A DNA stretch of 64,000 nucleotides from Hymenobacter aerilatus. Its GTDB lineage: Bacteria > Bacteroidota > Bacteroidia > Cytophagales > Hymenobacteraceae. This document shows, piece after piece, positions 25,718 through 34,050 of this stretch. The notes under the pieces are model-generated. The model worked only from the letters and a program-made list of their open reading frames with translations. It ran no database searches and was not told where the DNA came from. The position numbers and the translations under genes are program-made. The DNA lies in the NCBI RefSeq assembly GCF_022921095.1, contig NZ_CP095053.1:2894501-2958500 (forward strand). Reading direction: 5' to 3'. Each line of letters starts with the position of its first letter. The stretch's first letter is position 1.

Positions 25718-27547
25718 TTACTTCTTTGCAATTCGATACAGCTTGGCGCCATGCCGCCGCACGTACGGCGCAAACTCGCCCGTCACCGGTGCCAGTTCCT
25801 GCCCCGACCACAAGTCACGCACGGTGCAAGTGCCCGTGAGGCCCAACTCGCGCAGCGACACCCGCACCTGCGCCGAGTCGGCGGGGGCGGGCTGGTAGGG
25901 ACTTTGGGTAAACACCAGAAACTGCATGGTACCGCCCGTGTTCTGCACAGCGCCAGCTTGGTCGAGCCCCACGCTGCCCGTCAGGCGCGTCATGCCGGCC
26001 GGTACTTCGTATTCAATGATGGAATTAGCGTGCGTTCCGATGCCGTGCGCGTAGGTCTTGCCCCCTACCTTCAATTCCCCACCCGATACGCTCTTCCCAA
26101 CGGTGGTTTTGCCCCACCCCGCCGAAGCTGCCTTCCACGGCACAGTAGTTAGGTCCACCGATTTGCCGTTGCCGGTAAGGATAGGCGCCAGCCAATTAGC
26201 GTGGTCCCAGGCGCTACCATCACCCCCATCGCGCACATTAAGGTAGAGGGTGCGGGCGCCTTTCAGATCTACGTCCAGCGCCTTGCTCTGGCCGGGCGTT
26301 TGGCGACTGATAGTCCCACTATTCCACGCGGCGGCGCTGGGCGGCAGTAGTTCCTGGTCCTGGGCGTTGAACACAGCCAAGTACTTCGCACCGGTTTTGG
26401 GGTCGTCGGCAGTCCAGGCTACCAGGTCGTTGCGACGGAACAGCTGACGGTTGTTGGTACTGGTGTTCAGCACGTTCAGCACTGCTTTGTTGGTCAGCAG
26501 CGACAGCGTGAAGGGGTCGTTGCTGGGCAGGTCGCCGCCAAACATCAGCGGGGAGCGGAAGATGCTCCACAGCGTCATCAGCGTGTACTGTTCGTCGCGG
26601 GTGAAACGCGTCATGCGGTCGTCGCCGCGCTCGGCCCGAATGCCCAGGCGGCCCATCGGTAGCATGTCAGCATCGGGCCAGGCGCCGGGCTGGCGGTAGG
26701 GATTCCAGCGGTTGCACACCTCAAAGTGCTCCTTCAGCTGCTCCCAGCTGTCCCAGAAGTCGCCCACGGTGCGCCACATGTTGGCGTGCTGCTGGGCGTG
26801 CTTGGCGTTGGCAAGGGGCGTTTCGCCCGGCGACATGCTCAGCACAATCTTCCTACCCGACTTGTCAATAGCCCGCCGAATCATCTCGATTTCCGGCGCG
26901 TGGTAGGGCTCCGACAGGTCATCTATCTTCACAAAATCCAGCCCCCAGCTAGCGTAGAGCTTAAACAGCGAGTCGTAGTACTCCTGCGCACCGGGCCGGC
27001 CGGCTACCACCGTGTACATATCATGCAACCACGCGGCTTGGCCCTCCTTGGAGTAGATGTCGGCAGCCGTAGCCTTACTACCCAGGATGGCGAGCTTACG
27101 TTGCACGGCCACCACCGGCACGCCCCGCATGATGTGAATTCCAAATTTCAGCCCCTTGGCATGCAGATAGTCGCCCAGCGGCTTGAAGCCCTTGCCACCC
27201 GCCGCCGACGGAAACCGGTTCACGGCCGGCACAAACCGCCCGTATTGGTCGATGTTGAAATCGGGGTCTTTCTCGTTATAGCCGTGCGCTTTATCGTTGC
27301 TCACATACCAGCGTATGTCTACCACCACGTACTCCCAGCCACTGCTTTTGAGGTGCTGGGCCATGTAATCGGCGTTGGCCTTCACCTCGGTTTCCGTCAC
27401 GGTAGGGCCGTAACAGTCCCAGCTATTCCAGCCCATGGGCGGGGTAGGCGCCCACGCGTGAAAATCGGCAACAGGCGCTTTCTGGGCGAAAGCGGCGCTG
27501 CTGGTGAGCAGCAAAGCAGTTAGTAGTCGTTTGGTGGAATGTAGCAT
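25718..27547 (-). CDS. GH27 enzyme with C-terminal NPCBM domain; possible beta-L-arabinopyranosidase
   Basis: A 609-residue exported GH27 protein; ATG at 27547 starts the signal peptide (MLHSTKRLLTALLLTSSAAF). The barrel shows TPPMGWNSWD, the nucleophile Asp in DFVKIDDLS and the acid/base Asp in RTVGDFWDSW. Where alpha-galactosidases usually have D-D-x-W after strand 2, this protein has D77-I78-R79-W80. A change of the second Asp to Ile is known from GH27 beta-L-arabinopyranosidases. The C-terminal part (about 470-609) matches an NPCBM module (TYAHGIGTHANSIIEYEV). In an arabinan locus a beta-L-arabinopyranosidase would make sense; alpha-galactosidase remains possible. Confidence 0.85.
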   Translation of the reverse strand: MLHSTKRLLTALLLTSSAAFAQKAPVADFHAWAPTPPMGWNSWDCYGPTVTETEVKANADYMAQHLKSSGWEYVVVDIRWYVSNDKAHGYNEKDPDFNIDQYGRFVPAVNRFPSAAGGKGFKPLGDYLHAKGLKFGIHIMRGVPVVAVQRKLAILGSKATAADIYSKEGQAAWLHDMYTVVAGRPGAQEYYDSLFKLYASWGLDFVKIDDLSEPYHAPEIEMIRRAIDKSGRKIVLSMSPGETPLANAKHAQQHANMWRTVGDFWDSWEQLKEHFEVCNRWNPYRQPGAWPDADMLPMGRLGIRAERGDDRMTRFTRDEQYTLMTLWSIFRSPLMFGGDLPSNDPFTLSLLTNKAVLNVLNTSTNNRQLFRRNDLVAWTADDPKTGAKYLAVFNAQDQELLPPSAAAWNSGTISRQTPGQSKALDVDLKGARTLYLNVRDGGDGSAWDHANWLAPILTGNGKSVDLTTVPWKAASAGWGKTTVGKSVSGGELKVGGKTYAHGIGTHANSIIEYEVPAGMTRLTGSVGLDQAGAVQNTGGTMQFLVFTQSPYQPAPADSAQVRVSLRELGLTGTCTVRDLWSGQELAPVTGEFAPYVRRHGAKLYRIAKK

Positions 27548-27640
27548 CAAGACGGGTACGGAGTAGAAAACAAAATCGGTAATGTAGCAGCAATAGGCAG
27601 AGCAAGCCAATAGGCGCGCGCCCTGCGCCTAAAAACAAAG

Positions 27641-27665
27641 AGGGCCAGTGCGTTACACTGGCCCT
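27641..27665 (-). terminator. Terminator after GH51 gene
   Basis: Perfect 10-bp arms agggccagtg and cactggccct with a 5-base loop, 6 bp past the GH51 stop. On the minus strand the hairpin is followed by a T-rich run. Confidence 0.85.
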
Positions 27666-27671
27666 ACCCTA

Positions 27672-29753
27672 CTATTTTTTACCAGGAATGCGCAACACCG
27701 TGAAGGAATTGGGCGCCAGTGTGTAGCTCACTGCGCTACCCGATTTCACTTGGAAGGTCTCTTCCTTGGGTGCCAGCTTCGTGGGCTCATTCAGGCTATT
27801 TTGCGTTTGCAAATCGTTGGTGGCCATCACCATAGCCTTTCCCGTTTTGCCTACCTTCTTGGCACCGGCCAGGTTTAGGGTCACGGGGCGGGCCGAGGTG
27901 GAGTAGTTGATGAGCTTCACCACTACGTCGCCGGCGGGGTCGTCGGCTACGGCACTCACAAACAGATTGTTGGCGCCGTTCTTGGCGTTTCCGGGTAGCT
28001 GCACAGGCAGGATAGTTGTGCCTTTGTTGAGGCTAAACAGCTTTTGCACGTAGTAGCTAGGCGAGCCGTAGGCGTTCAGATTATCAAACCAAATCAGGTC
28101 GGGGCCCCACTGCCAGGCGTCTACGTTGGCGAATAGAGGTGCGTAAGAAGCCATTTTCACTACGTCGCCATTGCGCTCCAGCCCCGTCATAAAGGCCGCT
28201 TCCGAAATGGCTGCTTCCCAAGTGTTTTTGTCGCGCGGGCTAACCGGGGTGGCAGGATGCGCGGCATACTCGCCAGCAAAAATCTTGGGGCCGTTGCGGG
28301 GGTAGTCGTCGTAGCGGCCCACGTTTTCCCGGAACCACTCCGGCTTGGAGTAGTAGTGCTCGTCGATGAAATCGGCTTTCAGCTCCCGGAACTGTTCCGT
28401 GGCGTATTTAAACCGCTCATCCCCCGGATCGGGGCCAGAGCTGGCTATCAGCTCAATGTTGGGGTACTTTGCTTTCAGCGCCTTCGCAAAGGGCTTGTAC
28501 CGCTCTATGTACTGGGGTCCCCATTGCTCGTTGCCGGCCCCAATCATCTTAAGATTGAAGGGCGCCGGGTGGCCCATCGCGGCGCGCTTGGCGCCCCAAG
28601 GGCTGGTTACGGGGCCATTGGCAAACTCCACCAGGTCCAGCGCGTCCTGGATAAACGTCTCCAGGCTGATGTCGTCGGCGTGGTTGTGGGCTTCGGCGCC
28701 AGTAGCCACGGCGCTGGGGCCGCCGGGGGTGGTAGCGCTTAGGGGCGCTTGCTCGGCCGAGTTGAACTGGCAGGCCATGCCAATGTTGAGGATGGGTAAG
28801 GGCTCGGCGCCCAGGTCTTCGGCCAGTTGGAAATACTCAAAGAAGCCCAGCCCAAACGACTGGTAATAGTCGGGCGTGTAGCGGTGGGCAAACTCGGTGT
28901 TCCAGCGGTTGATCAGCGAGGCGCGGGAGTTCAGGTCGCCAATGGTTTCCTTCCACTGGTAGCGCTGAGCCAGCGTACGGCCCTCCACAATGCAACCGCC
29001 GGGGAAGCGCAGGAAGCCAGGTTTCATGTCCTTCAGCAGCTGCACCAGATCGGTGCGCAGGCCGTTGGGGCGCTTCATCCAGGTGTCCTGCGGAAACAGC
29101 GACATCACGTCCAGGTCAACCGTGCCGGTGCCCTCTACCGTCATTTTCAGGTGTGCTTTGCCGCTGGTAGCGCTGGAACGCAGCACAGCGGTGTACTGCT
29201 TCCATTCGTTGGTGAGGCCGCCTACCTTGGTTTGGGCCAAGGTATTGCCCTTCTCGTCTTCCAGCGTCACGGTCAGGCCGCTGATGCTGCCGGGGCCGCG
29301 CCGGGCGTAGATCGAAAAGTTATAGTTTTCGCCCTGCTTCACCCCCATTCCCCGGAAGCCTTCGTTGGTCAGGCCAGCGTCGGGGCTGTTGGTGCGGGAC
29401 GTCAGGCGCAGGTAGTGCGTGTTGGATTTGCTGATGGGCTGCTCGGAGAGTACAATGTATTCCGTGAGGGCCGAGCCGCCCTTGATGGCTCGCCAGCCAA
29501 TCAGCCGGTCGTCCGTTTCAAAGGATTTATTTTTCACCAATTCCGGGTACAAACCGCCATCGGCCGCGAAGTTGATGTCTTCAAAAAACAGCCCGAACAT
29601 ATTCTTCGGGACTGGTGCAACAGATTTGTTTACCTGCACCGTAATTGCAGCCGGTGCTTGCGCAATCGATTGTGTGGTACTGGCTAAAAAAAGGCTGCCG
29701 AGGAGTGCAGCCCGCGTGAGCCGGGCAAGAGGGTAAGTGGGAATAGTTGTCAT
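27672..29753 (-). CDS. GH51 alpha-L-arabinofuranosidase with carbohydrate-binding domain
   Basis: A 693-residue secreted GH51 of the larger type. Signal peptide ends near TTQSIAQAP. The N-terminal half has FGLFFEDINFAADGGLYPE, then a CBM4_9-like insertion (about 80-215, SNTHYLRLTS through GTVDLDVMSLFP), then the barrel with LRFPGGCIVEG, acid/base Glu in IGAGNEQWGP and nucleophile Glu in IFAGEYAAH. The C-terminal beta-domain ends in SFTVLRIPGKK. It complements the smaller GH51 at 10595. A strong operator-like palindrome is embedded in the signal peptide coding region. Confidence 0.93.
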   Translation of the reverse strand: MTTIPTYPLARLTRAALLGSLFLASTTQSIAQAPAAITVQVNKSVAPVPKNMFGLFFEDINFAADGGLYPELVKNKSFETDDRLIGWRAIKGGSALTEYIVLSEQPISKSNTHYLRLTSRTNSPDAGLTNEGFRGMGVKQGENYNFSIYARRGPGSISGLTVTLEDEKGNTLAQTKVGGLTNEWKQYTAVLRSSATSGKAHLKMTVEGTGTVDLDVMSLFPQDTWMKRPNGLRTDLVQLLKDMKPGFLRFPGGCIVEGRTLAQRYQWKETIGDLNSRASLINRWNTEFAHRYTPDYYQSFGLGFFEYFQLAEDLGAEPLPILNIGMACQFNSAEQAPLSATTPGGPSAVATGAEAHNHADDISLETFIQDALDLVEFANGPVTSPWGAKRAAMGHPAPFNLKMIGAGNEQWGPQYIERYKPFAKALKAKYPNIELIASSGPDPGDERFKYATEQFRELKADFIDEHYYSKPEWFRENVGRYDDYPRNGPKIFAGEYAAHPATPVSPRDKNTWEAAISEAAFMTGLERNGDVVKMASYAPLFANVDAWQWGPDLIWFDNLNAYGSPSYYVQKLFSLNKGTTILPVQLPGNAKNGANNLFVSAVADDPAGDVVVKLINYSTSARPVTLNLAGAKKVGKTGKAMVMATNDLQTQNSLNEPTKLAPKEETFQVKSGSAVSYTLAPNSFTVLRIPGKK
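29659..29676. promoter_or_regulatory. Intragenic ara-type operator-like palindrome
   Basis: tgcgcaatcgattgtgtg matches 16 of 18 bases of the operator at 45145. It lies inside the GH51 signal peptide region, 78-95 nt past the start codon, and would block elongation if bound. It encodes T-Q-S-I-A-Q, so chance cannot be excluded. Confidence 0.45.
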
Positions 29754-29813
29754 ACGAACGAAAGGGTAAAATCAGAAACTTCGACTTCCTGCGGAGTAAG
29801 ATAAGTAAAATTG

Positions 29814-29854
29814 TTCGTGGTCAGCCGGAGTTACTACCACTGGCTGACCACGAA
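29814..29854 (-). terminator. Terminator after sodium/sugar symporter
   Basis: Perfect 13-bp arms ttcgtggtcagcc and ggctgaccacgaa with a 15-base loop, 13 bp past the symporter stop. On the minus strand it is followed by aattttac. Confidence 0.85.
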
Positions 29855-29867
29855 CGGTTTCTACTAC

Positions 29868-31571
29868 TTACCAGAACTTGACGTATAGGGCTGTAATCAT
29901 CAACAGGGTGATGACAATCAGTGTCATGATGCTGGGGCTAACCCGGAACAGGCTCCGGTCCAGGTGCAGGGCTTTGGGGTTGATGGCCGGTCCGAGCAGG
30001 CTCATACCAATCATCAGGGCAGCCGTGAAGGCGAAGGAAAGTCCCATGCAAATCAGGAAGGGAATCTCGTAGGCGCCTTGCCCGTTGGGGAAAGCAGAGT
30101 ACAGAATGGTTTCGGGCCCAAATACGCTTACGGCGTAGTTGTTGAAGAATACCGAAAGAATGAAACCCGACAACATCCCGGCAATAGCAGCCTGGGCGGT
30201 AGTACGCTTCCAGAACATACCCAGCACAAACACCGCCACAATACCGGGCGAGATAAAGCCAGTATACTTCTGGATGTAGGTGAAGCCACCCTCACCGCCA
30301 ATGCCCAGCAAGTCTTTCCAAGTGAGGGCAATGGCTAAAGCGGTAGCTGCCATCACCGTCAAACGGCCAATCCATACCAGTTGCTTTTCGTCGGCTTCGG
30401 GCTTGAGGTAGCGCTTGTAGATGTCGAGCGTAAAGATGGTGGAGATGGAGTTGGCCTTACCAGCCAGCGAGGCCACGATGGCTGCCGTCAGGGCGGCTAG
30501 CGACAGCCCTTTCAGGCCGTTGGGTAGGAAGGTGAGAATGGCTGAGTAGGCGTTGTCGGCGTTGAAGTTGCCACCGGGGGCCATTTCACCTTGTAGGCCA
30601 CCATTTTTGTGCAGCACATAGGCGGCAATACCAGGCAGCATCACAATCACAGGCATCAGGAGCTTCAGCATACCGGCAAACAGGATACCGGTACGAGCCG
30701 TTTTTAGGTCGGCGCCTAGGGCGCGCTGGGTGATGTACTGGTTGCAACCCCAGTAGTTGAGGTTTACAATCCACTGGCCAGCCGCATACATGGCAATGCC
30801 CGGCAGCATCAGGTACTTGTTGATTTCCACCTGCGGCGTATCGGCCGTGGGCTTATCAAACATCATGTGGAAGTGGTCACCAGCATCGTTCATCATGGCG
30901 TTGAAACCGGCAATGGCGCTGCTGCCCAGACCAAACCGCTCGCTTACCAGCGTGAGAGCCAGGTACGTAGTAGCCAGACCACCGATGATGAGCACCCCTA
31001 CCTGAATTACATCGGTGTAGCCTACCACCTTCATACCGCCCAGCGTGATGATTACCGCAAACACGGCCAGCGCTACCATAATCAGGTGGAAGCTTTCGCC
31101 ACCGCCTACCAAGTTGCTGATGGCCAGCGCCCCGAGGTAGAGGATGGACGTGAGGTTCACCAGCACGTACAGAAACAGCCAGAAGATACTCATAATCAGA
31201 CTCAGGGTAGCGTTGTAGCGCTGCTCCAGAAACTGCGGCATGGTATAAATCTTCTGCTTGAGGTAAATCGGCATGAAGAACACGGCCACGATAATCAGCG
31301 TAATGGCCGCCAACCATTCGTAGGCTGCCACGGCTACCCCTACCTGAAACCCGTTGCCCGACATGCCGATGAACTGCTCGGCCGAGATGTTGGAAGCAAT
31401 CATGGACGCGCCAATAGCCCACCACGTGAGCGAACCTTCCGCCAGGAAGTAGTCCTGGGTGGTCATCTGGGCCTTCTGCTTGCTCTTGTAGACGTAGAAG
31501 CCGTAGGCCCCAATGCCCACGATGTAGAGCAGAAAGATGGATAAATCTAACGTGTTAAAGCTGTTCTGCAT
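29868..31571 (-). CDS. Sodium:solute symporter (SSS family), probable L-arabinose transporter
   Basis: A 567-residue inner-membrane symporter with about 14 hydrophobic helices. SGLT-type marks: TTQDYFLAEGSLTWWAIGASMIASN split by a loop, SAEQFIGMSGNGF, NYWGCNQYITQRALGA in the middle and ALTAAIVASLAGKANSIST. Position directly after araA and in line with araD and araB points to arabinose or arabino-oligosaccharide import. A hairpin between araA and this gene may tune expression; a terminator follows it. Confidence 0.92.
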   Translation of the reverse strand: MQNSFNTLDLSIFLLYIVGIGAYGFYVYKSKQKAQMTTQDYFLAEGSLTWWAIGASMIASNISAEQFIGMSGNGFQVGVAVAAYEWLAAITLIIVAVFFMPIYLKQKIYTMPQFLEQRYNATLSLIMSIFWLFLYVLVNLTSILYLGALAISNLVGGGESFHLIMVALAVFAVIITLGGMKVVGYTDVIQVGVLIIGGLATTYLALTLVSERFGLGSSAIAGFNAMMNDAGDHFHMMFDKPTADTPQVEINKYLMLPGIAMYAAGQWIVNLNYWGCNQYITQRALGADLKTARTGILFAGMLKLLMPVIVMLPGIAAYVLHKNGGLQGEMAPGGNFNADNAYSAILTFLPNGLKGLSLAALTAAIVASLAGKANSISTIFTLDIYKRYLKPEADEKQLVWIGRLTVMAATALAIALTWKDLLGIGGEGGFTYIQKYTGFISPGIVAVFVLGMFWKRTTAQAAIAGMLSGFILSVFFNNYAVSVFGPETILYSAFPNGQGAYEIPFLICMGLSFAFTAALMIGMSLLGPAINPKALHLDRSLFRVSPSIMTLIVITLLMITALYVKFW

Positions 31572-31608
31572 GCGGATGAAAAAACGGGGAGGAAACTAAA
31601 ATGAAAGC

Positions 31609-31629
31609 CGGGGGGCCTAACGCCCCCCG
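31609..31629 (-). terminator. Intercistronic hairpin between araA and symporter
   Basis: Arms cggggggc and gccccccg pair over 8 bp; the loop contains the araA stop codon. There is no T-run, so it is more likely an attenuator or transcript-stabilising hairpin than a full terminator. Confidence 0.4.
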
Positions 31630-33107
31630 AAAGCTACTTCATTATAGCGTAATTCATTCTTGAAATTGCGCAATTTTGTATCGGCATCGATTACGAGGAA
31701 CTCGATACCGGCCATTTCGGCAAAGTCTTCTAGGTATTCCACCGTCAGGTTCTGGCTGAAACCGGTGTGGTGGGCGCCGCCGGCCAGAATCCAGGCAGCT
31801 ACGCCAGTAGCCATATCGGGCTTCACTTTCCAGAGCACGCGGGCTACAGGCAGCTTAGGCAGCTCCTGCTCGGGCGCCACAGCTTCTACTTCGTTCACAA
31901 TCATGCGGAAGCGGTTGCCCATGTCCACAATAGTCGCGTTCAGACCTTCGCCGGCGGGGCAGTTGAACACCAGGCGCACGGGGTCGGCTTTGCCGCCAAT
32001 ACCCAGCGGGTGAATCTCGGCGCGCACCTTGCCTTCGGCAATAGATGGGCAGATTTCGAGCATGTGCGAGCCCAGCACCTGGTTGTTGCCGGGCGCGAAG
32101 TGGTAGGTGTAATCCTCCATAAAGGAGTTACCACCGGGTAGGCCAGCGCCCATCACTTTCATGGCGCGCACCAGAGCCGAGGTCTTCCAGTCGCCCTCGC
32201 CGCCGAAGCCGTAGCCCTCGGCCATCAGGCGCTGGGTAGCAATGCCGGGCAGTTGAGCCATGCCGTGCAAATCCTCGAAAGTATCGGTGAAGCCTTTCGC
32301 CTTTTTGTCCTGTAAAAACTGGCGCATACCAGCCTCAATCTTGGCCGCTTCGCGCAGGCTCTCGCGCTGGCTGCCGCCTTCTTTCAGCGTATCAGCCAGC
32401 TCGTATTCGCGCTCATAGGTAGTCAGCAGCTCGTCAATTTGCGCGTCGGTTACGGCGTTTACCACCGCTACCAGGTCGCCGATGCCGTAGGTATTCACGG
32501 AATAGCCAAACTTGATTTCGGCCTCTACCTTGTCGCCTTCCGTCACGGCTACGTAGCGCATGTTGTCGCCGAAGCGCACGAAAGCAGCGCCCTGCCAGTC
32601 GGCCCAGGCACAGGCTACGCGGCTCCACACGCTCAGCTGGCGCTGCGTTTCCTCGGCTTCCCAGTGGCCCACAACTACTTTGCGCTTCACGCCCATGCGC
32701 GCCGTGATGAACCCAAACTCCCGGTCGCCGTGCGCCGACTGGTTGGTGTTCATAAAGTCCATGTCAATCTCACCCCATGGAATATCGCGGTTGAACTGCG
32801 TGTGCAGGTGGGCCAGCGGCTTTTTCAGAATTTTCAGGCCGTTGATCCACATTTTGGCCGGCGAGAACGTATGCATCCAGGCAATCAGGCCCACGCAGTT
32901 TTCGGCTACATTAGCCTCCTGCACCAACTGATAAATCTCCTCGGTAGACTTCAGGATGGGTTTGAAGACGATTTTGATGGGCAGCTTGGTATTCAGCTCG
33001 GCAGCAATCTGCTGCGAGTGGGCGGCTACTTCTTCCAGGGTTTCGGGACCGTAGAGGTGTTGCGTGCCCGTGATAAACCAGGCTTCGTACTGTTTGAGGT
33101 CAAGCAT
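31617..33107 (-). CDS. araA: L-arabinose isomerase
   Basis: A 496-residue cytoplasmic isomerase converting L-arabinose to L-ribulose, close to the usual family length of about 500. Recognisable blocks: [68 protein letters not shown] and the Glu residues and His ([16 protein letters not shown]) that hold the catalytic Mn ion. Its partners araD and araB lie upstream on the same strand, with a palindromic element between araA and araD. Confidence 0.97.
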   Translation of the reverse strand: MLDLKQYEAWFITGTQHLYGPETLEEVAAHSQQIAAELNTKLPIKIVFKPILKSTEEIYQLVQEANVAENCVGLIAWMHTFSPAKMWINGLKILKKPLAHLHTQFNRDIPWGEIDMDFMNTNQSAHGDREFGFITARMGVKRKVVVGHWEAEETQRQLSVWSRVACAWADWQGAAFVRFGDNMRYVAVTEGDKVEAEIKFGYSVNTYGIGDLVAVVNAVTDAQIDELLTTYEREYELADTLKEGGSQRESLREAAKIEAGMRQFLQDKKAKGFTDTFEDLHGMAQLPGIATQRLMAEGYGFGGEGDWKTSALVRAMKVMGAGLPGGNSFMEDYTYHFAPGNNQVLGSHMLEICPSIAEGKVRAEIHPLGIGGKADPVRLVFNCPAGEGLNATIVDMGNRFRMIVNEVEAVAPEQELPKLPVARVLWKVKPDMATGVAAWILAGGAHHTGFSQNLTVEYLEDFAEMAGIEFLVIDADTKLRNFKNELRYNEVAFGGR

Positions 33108-33183
33108 TGTAGTTAGCTGTTGGCTATCAGCGGTTAGCTGATAGCTTTTAAAGGTTGAAATCTGAAATTAGAGCTAGAGACTA

Positions 33184-33338
33184 GTCTAACTCCCCTTCTT
33201 TTTTAAGGAGGGGTGACCGAAGGCCGGGGTGGTAAAGTCGTTGAACGATGCTAGAGCTAGTTTTTAGTTTTTAGCTCCGTTCTAACAGTTTTACCCTCCC
33301 CTACCCCTTCTTAAAAAAGGAGGGGAGCTAGACTTAGC
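33184..33338. repeat. Palindromic element, family 2 (aaaggagggg type) inside the ara operon
   Basis: Arms near 33184-33233 (actccccttctttttta...gtggtaaa) and 33289-33338 (ttttaccctcccct...aggggagct) are complementary with gaps. The loop repeats agctagtttttag-type words. The element fills the 241-bp gap between araD and araA and may shape their relative expression. Confidence 0.75.
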
Positions 33339-33348
33339 TTCTGATTTA

Positions 33349-34050
33349 TTAGCTCTGGCCGTAGTAGGAATTTGCACCGTGCTTGCGCTCGTAGTGCTTC
33401 TTAATCAAGGAGTCTTTCAGGCGGGGTACGTCGGGGCGAAGGGTGCTGCTGAGGTAGGCCATGCGGGCCACCTCTTCCAGCACAGCGCTGTTGTACACAG
33501 CTTTTTCCACGGTTTTGCCCCACGTGAAGGGCGCGTGGTTGCTGAGCAGTACCATCTCTACCTCCGTGGGCGTGAGGCCGCGCCGCTGAAACTCATTGAT
33601 GATCTGCCAGCCCGTCTGGTGCTCGTAGTCACCGGCAATCATGGTGTCGTCCATGGGCGGAGCGCAGGGCACGTCGGCAGTGAGGTGGTCGGCATGGGTG
33701 GTACCCAGCACCGGGATGTCCAGCTGCGCCTGCGCCCAGGCCGTGGCGTAGGTGGAGTGCGTGTGCACAATGCCGCCAATCTGCTCCCAGTGGCTATAGA
33801 GCACGGCGTGGGTTTTGGTGTCCGACGACGGCCGCTTCTCCCCTTCCACAATCTTGTTGGCGAAGTCGACAATCACAATATCCTCGGGCCGGAGCGTGTC
33901 GTAGGGTACACCGCTGGGCTTAATGGCAAACACCCGGTTTTCGCGGTCCACCACGCTGGCGTTGCCAAAGGTAAAGAGCACCAACCCCAGCTTTGGGAGC
34001 TGCATGTTGGCGTCGTAGCAGGTTTGCTTCAGGTCTTGGTACTGACTCAT
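33349..34050 (-). CDS. araD: L-ribulose-5-phosphate 4-epimerase
   Basis: A 233-residue class II aldolase-fold enzyme converting L-ribulose-5-phosphate to D-xylulose-5-phosphate. Family marks: LVLFTFGNASVVDRE (substrate loop), KPSGVPYD, Zn ligands in GIVHTHSTYATAWA and LSNHAPFTWG. The start codon overlaps the araB stop by ATGA (34047-34050), so the two are translationally coupled. Confidence 0.97.
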   Translation of the reverse strand: MSQYQDLKQTCYDANMQLPKLGLVLFTFGNASVVDRENRVFAIKPSGVPYDTLRPEDIVIVDFANKIVEGEKRPSSDTKTHAVLYSHWEQIGGIVHTHSTYATAWAQAQLDIPVLGTTHADHLTADVPCAPPMDDTMIAGDYEHQTGWQIINEFQRRGLTPTEVEMVLLSNHAPFTWGKTVEKAVYNSAVLEEVARMAYLSSTLRPDVPRLKDSLIKKHYERKHGANSYYGQS

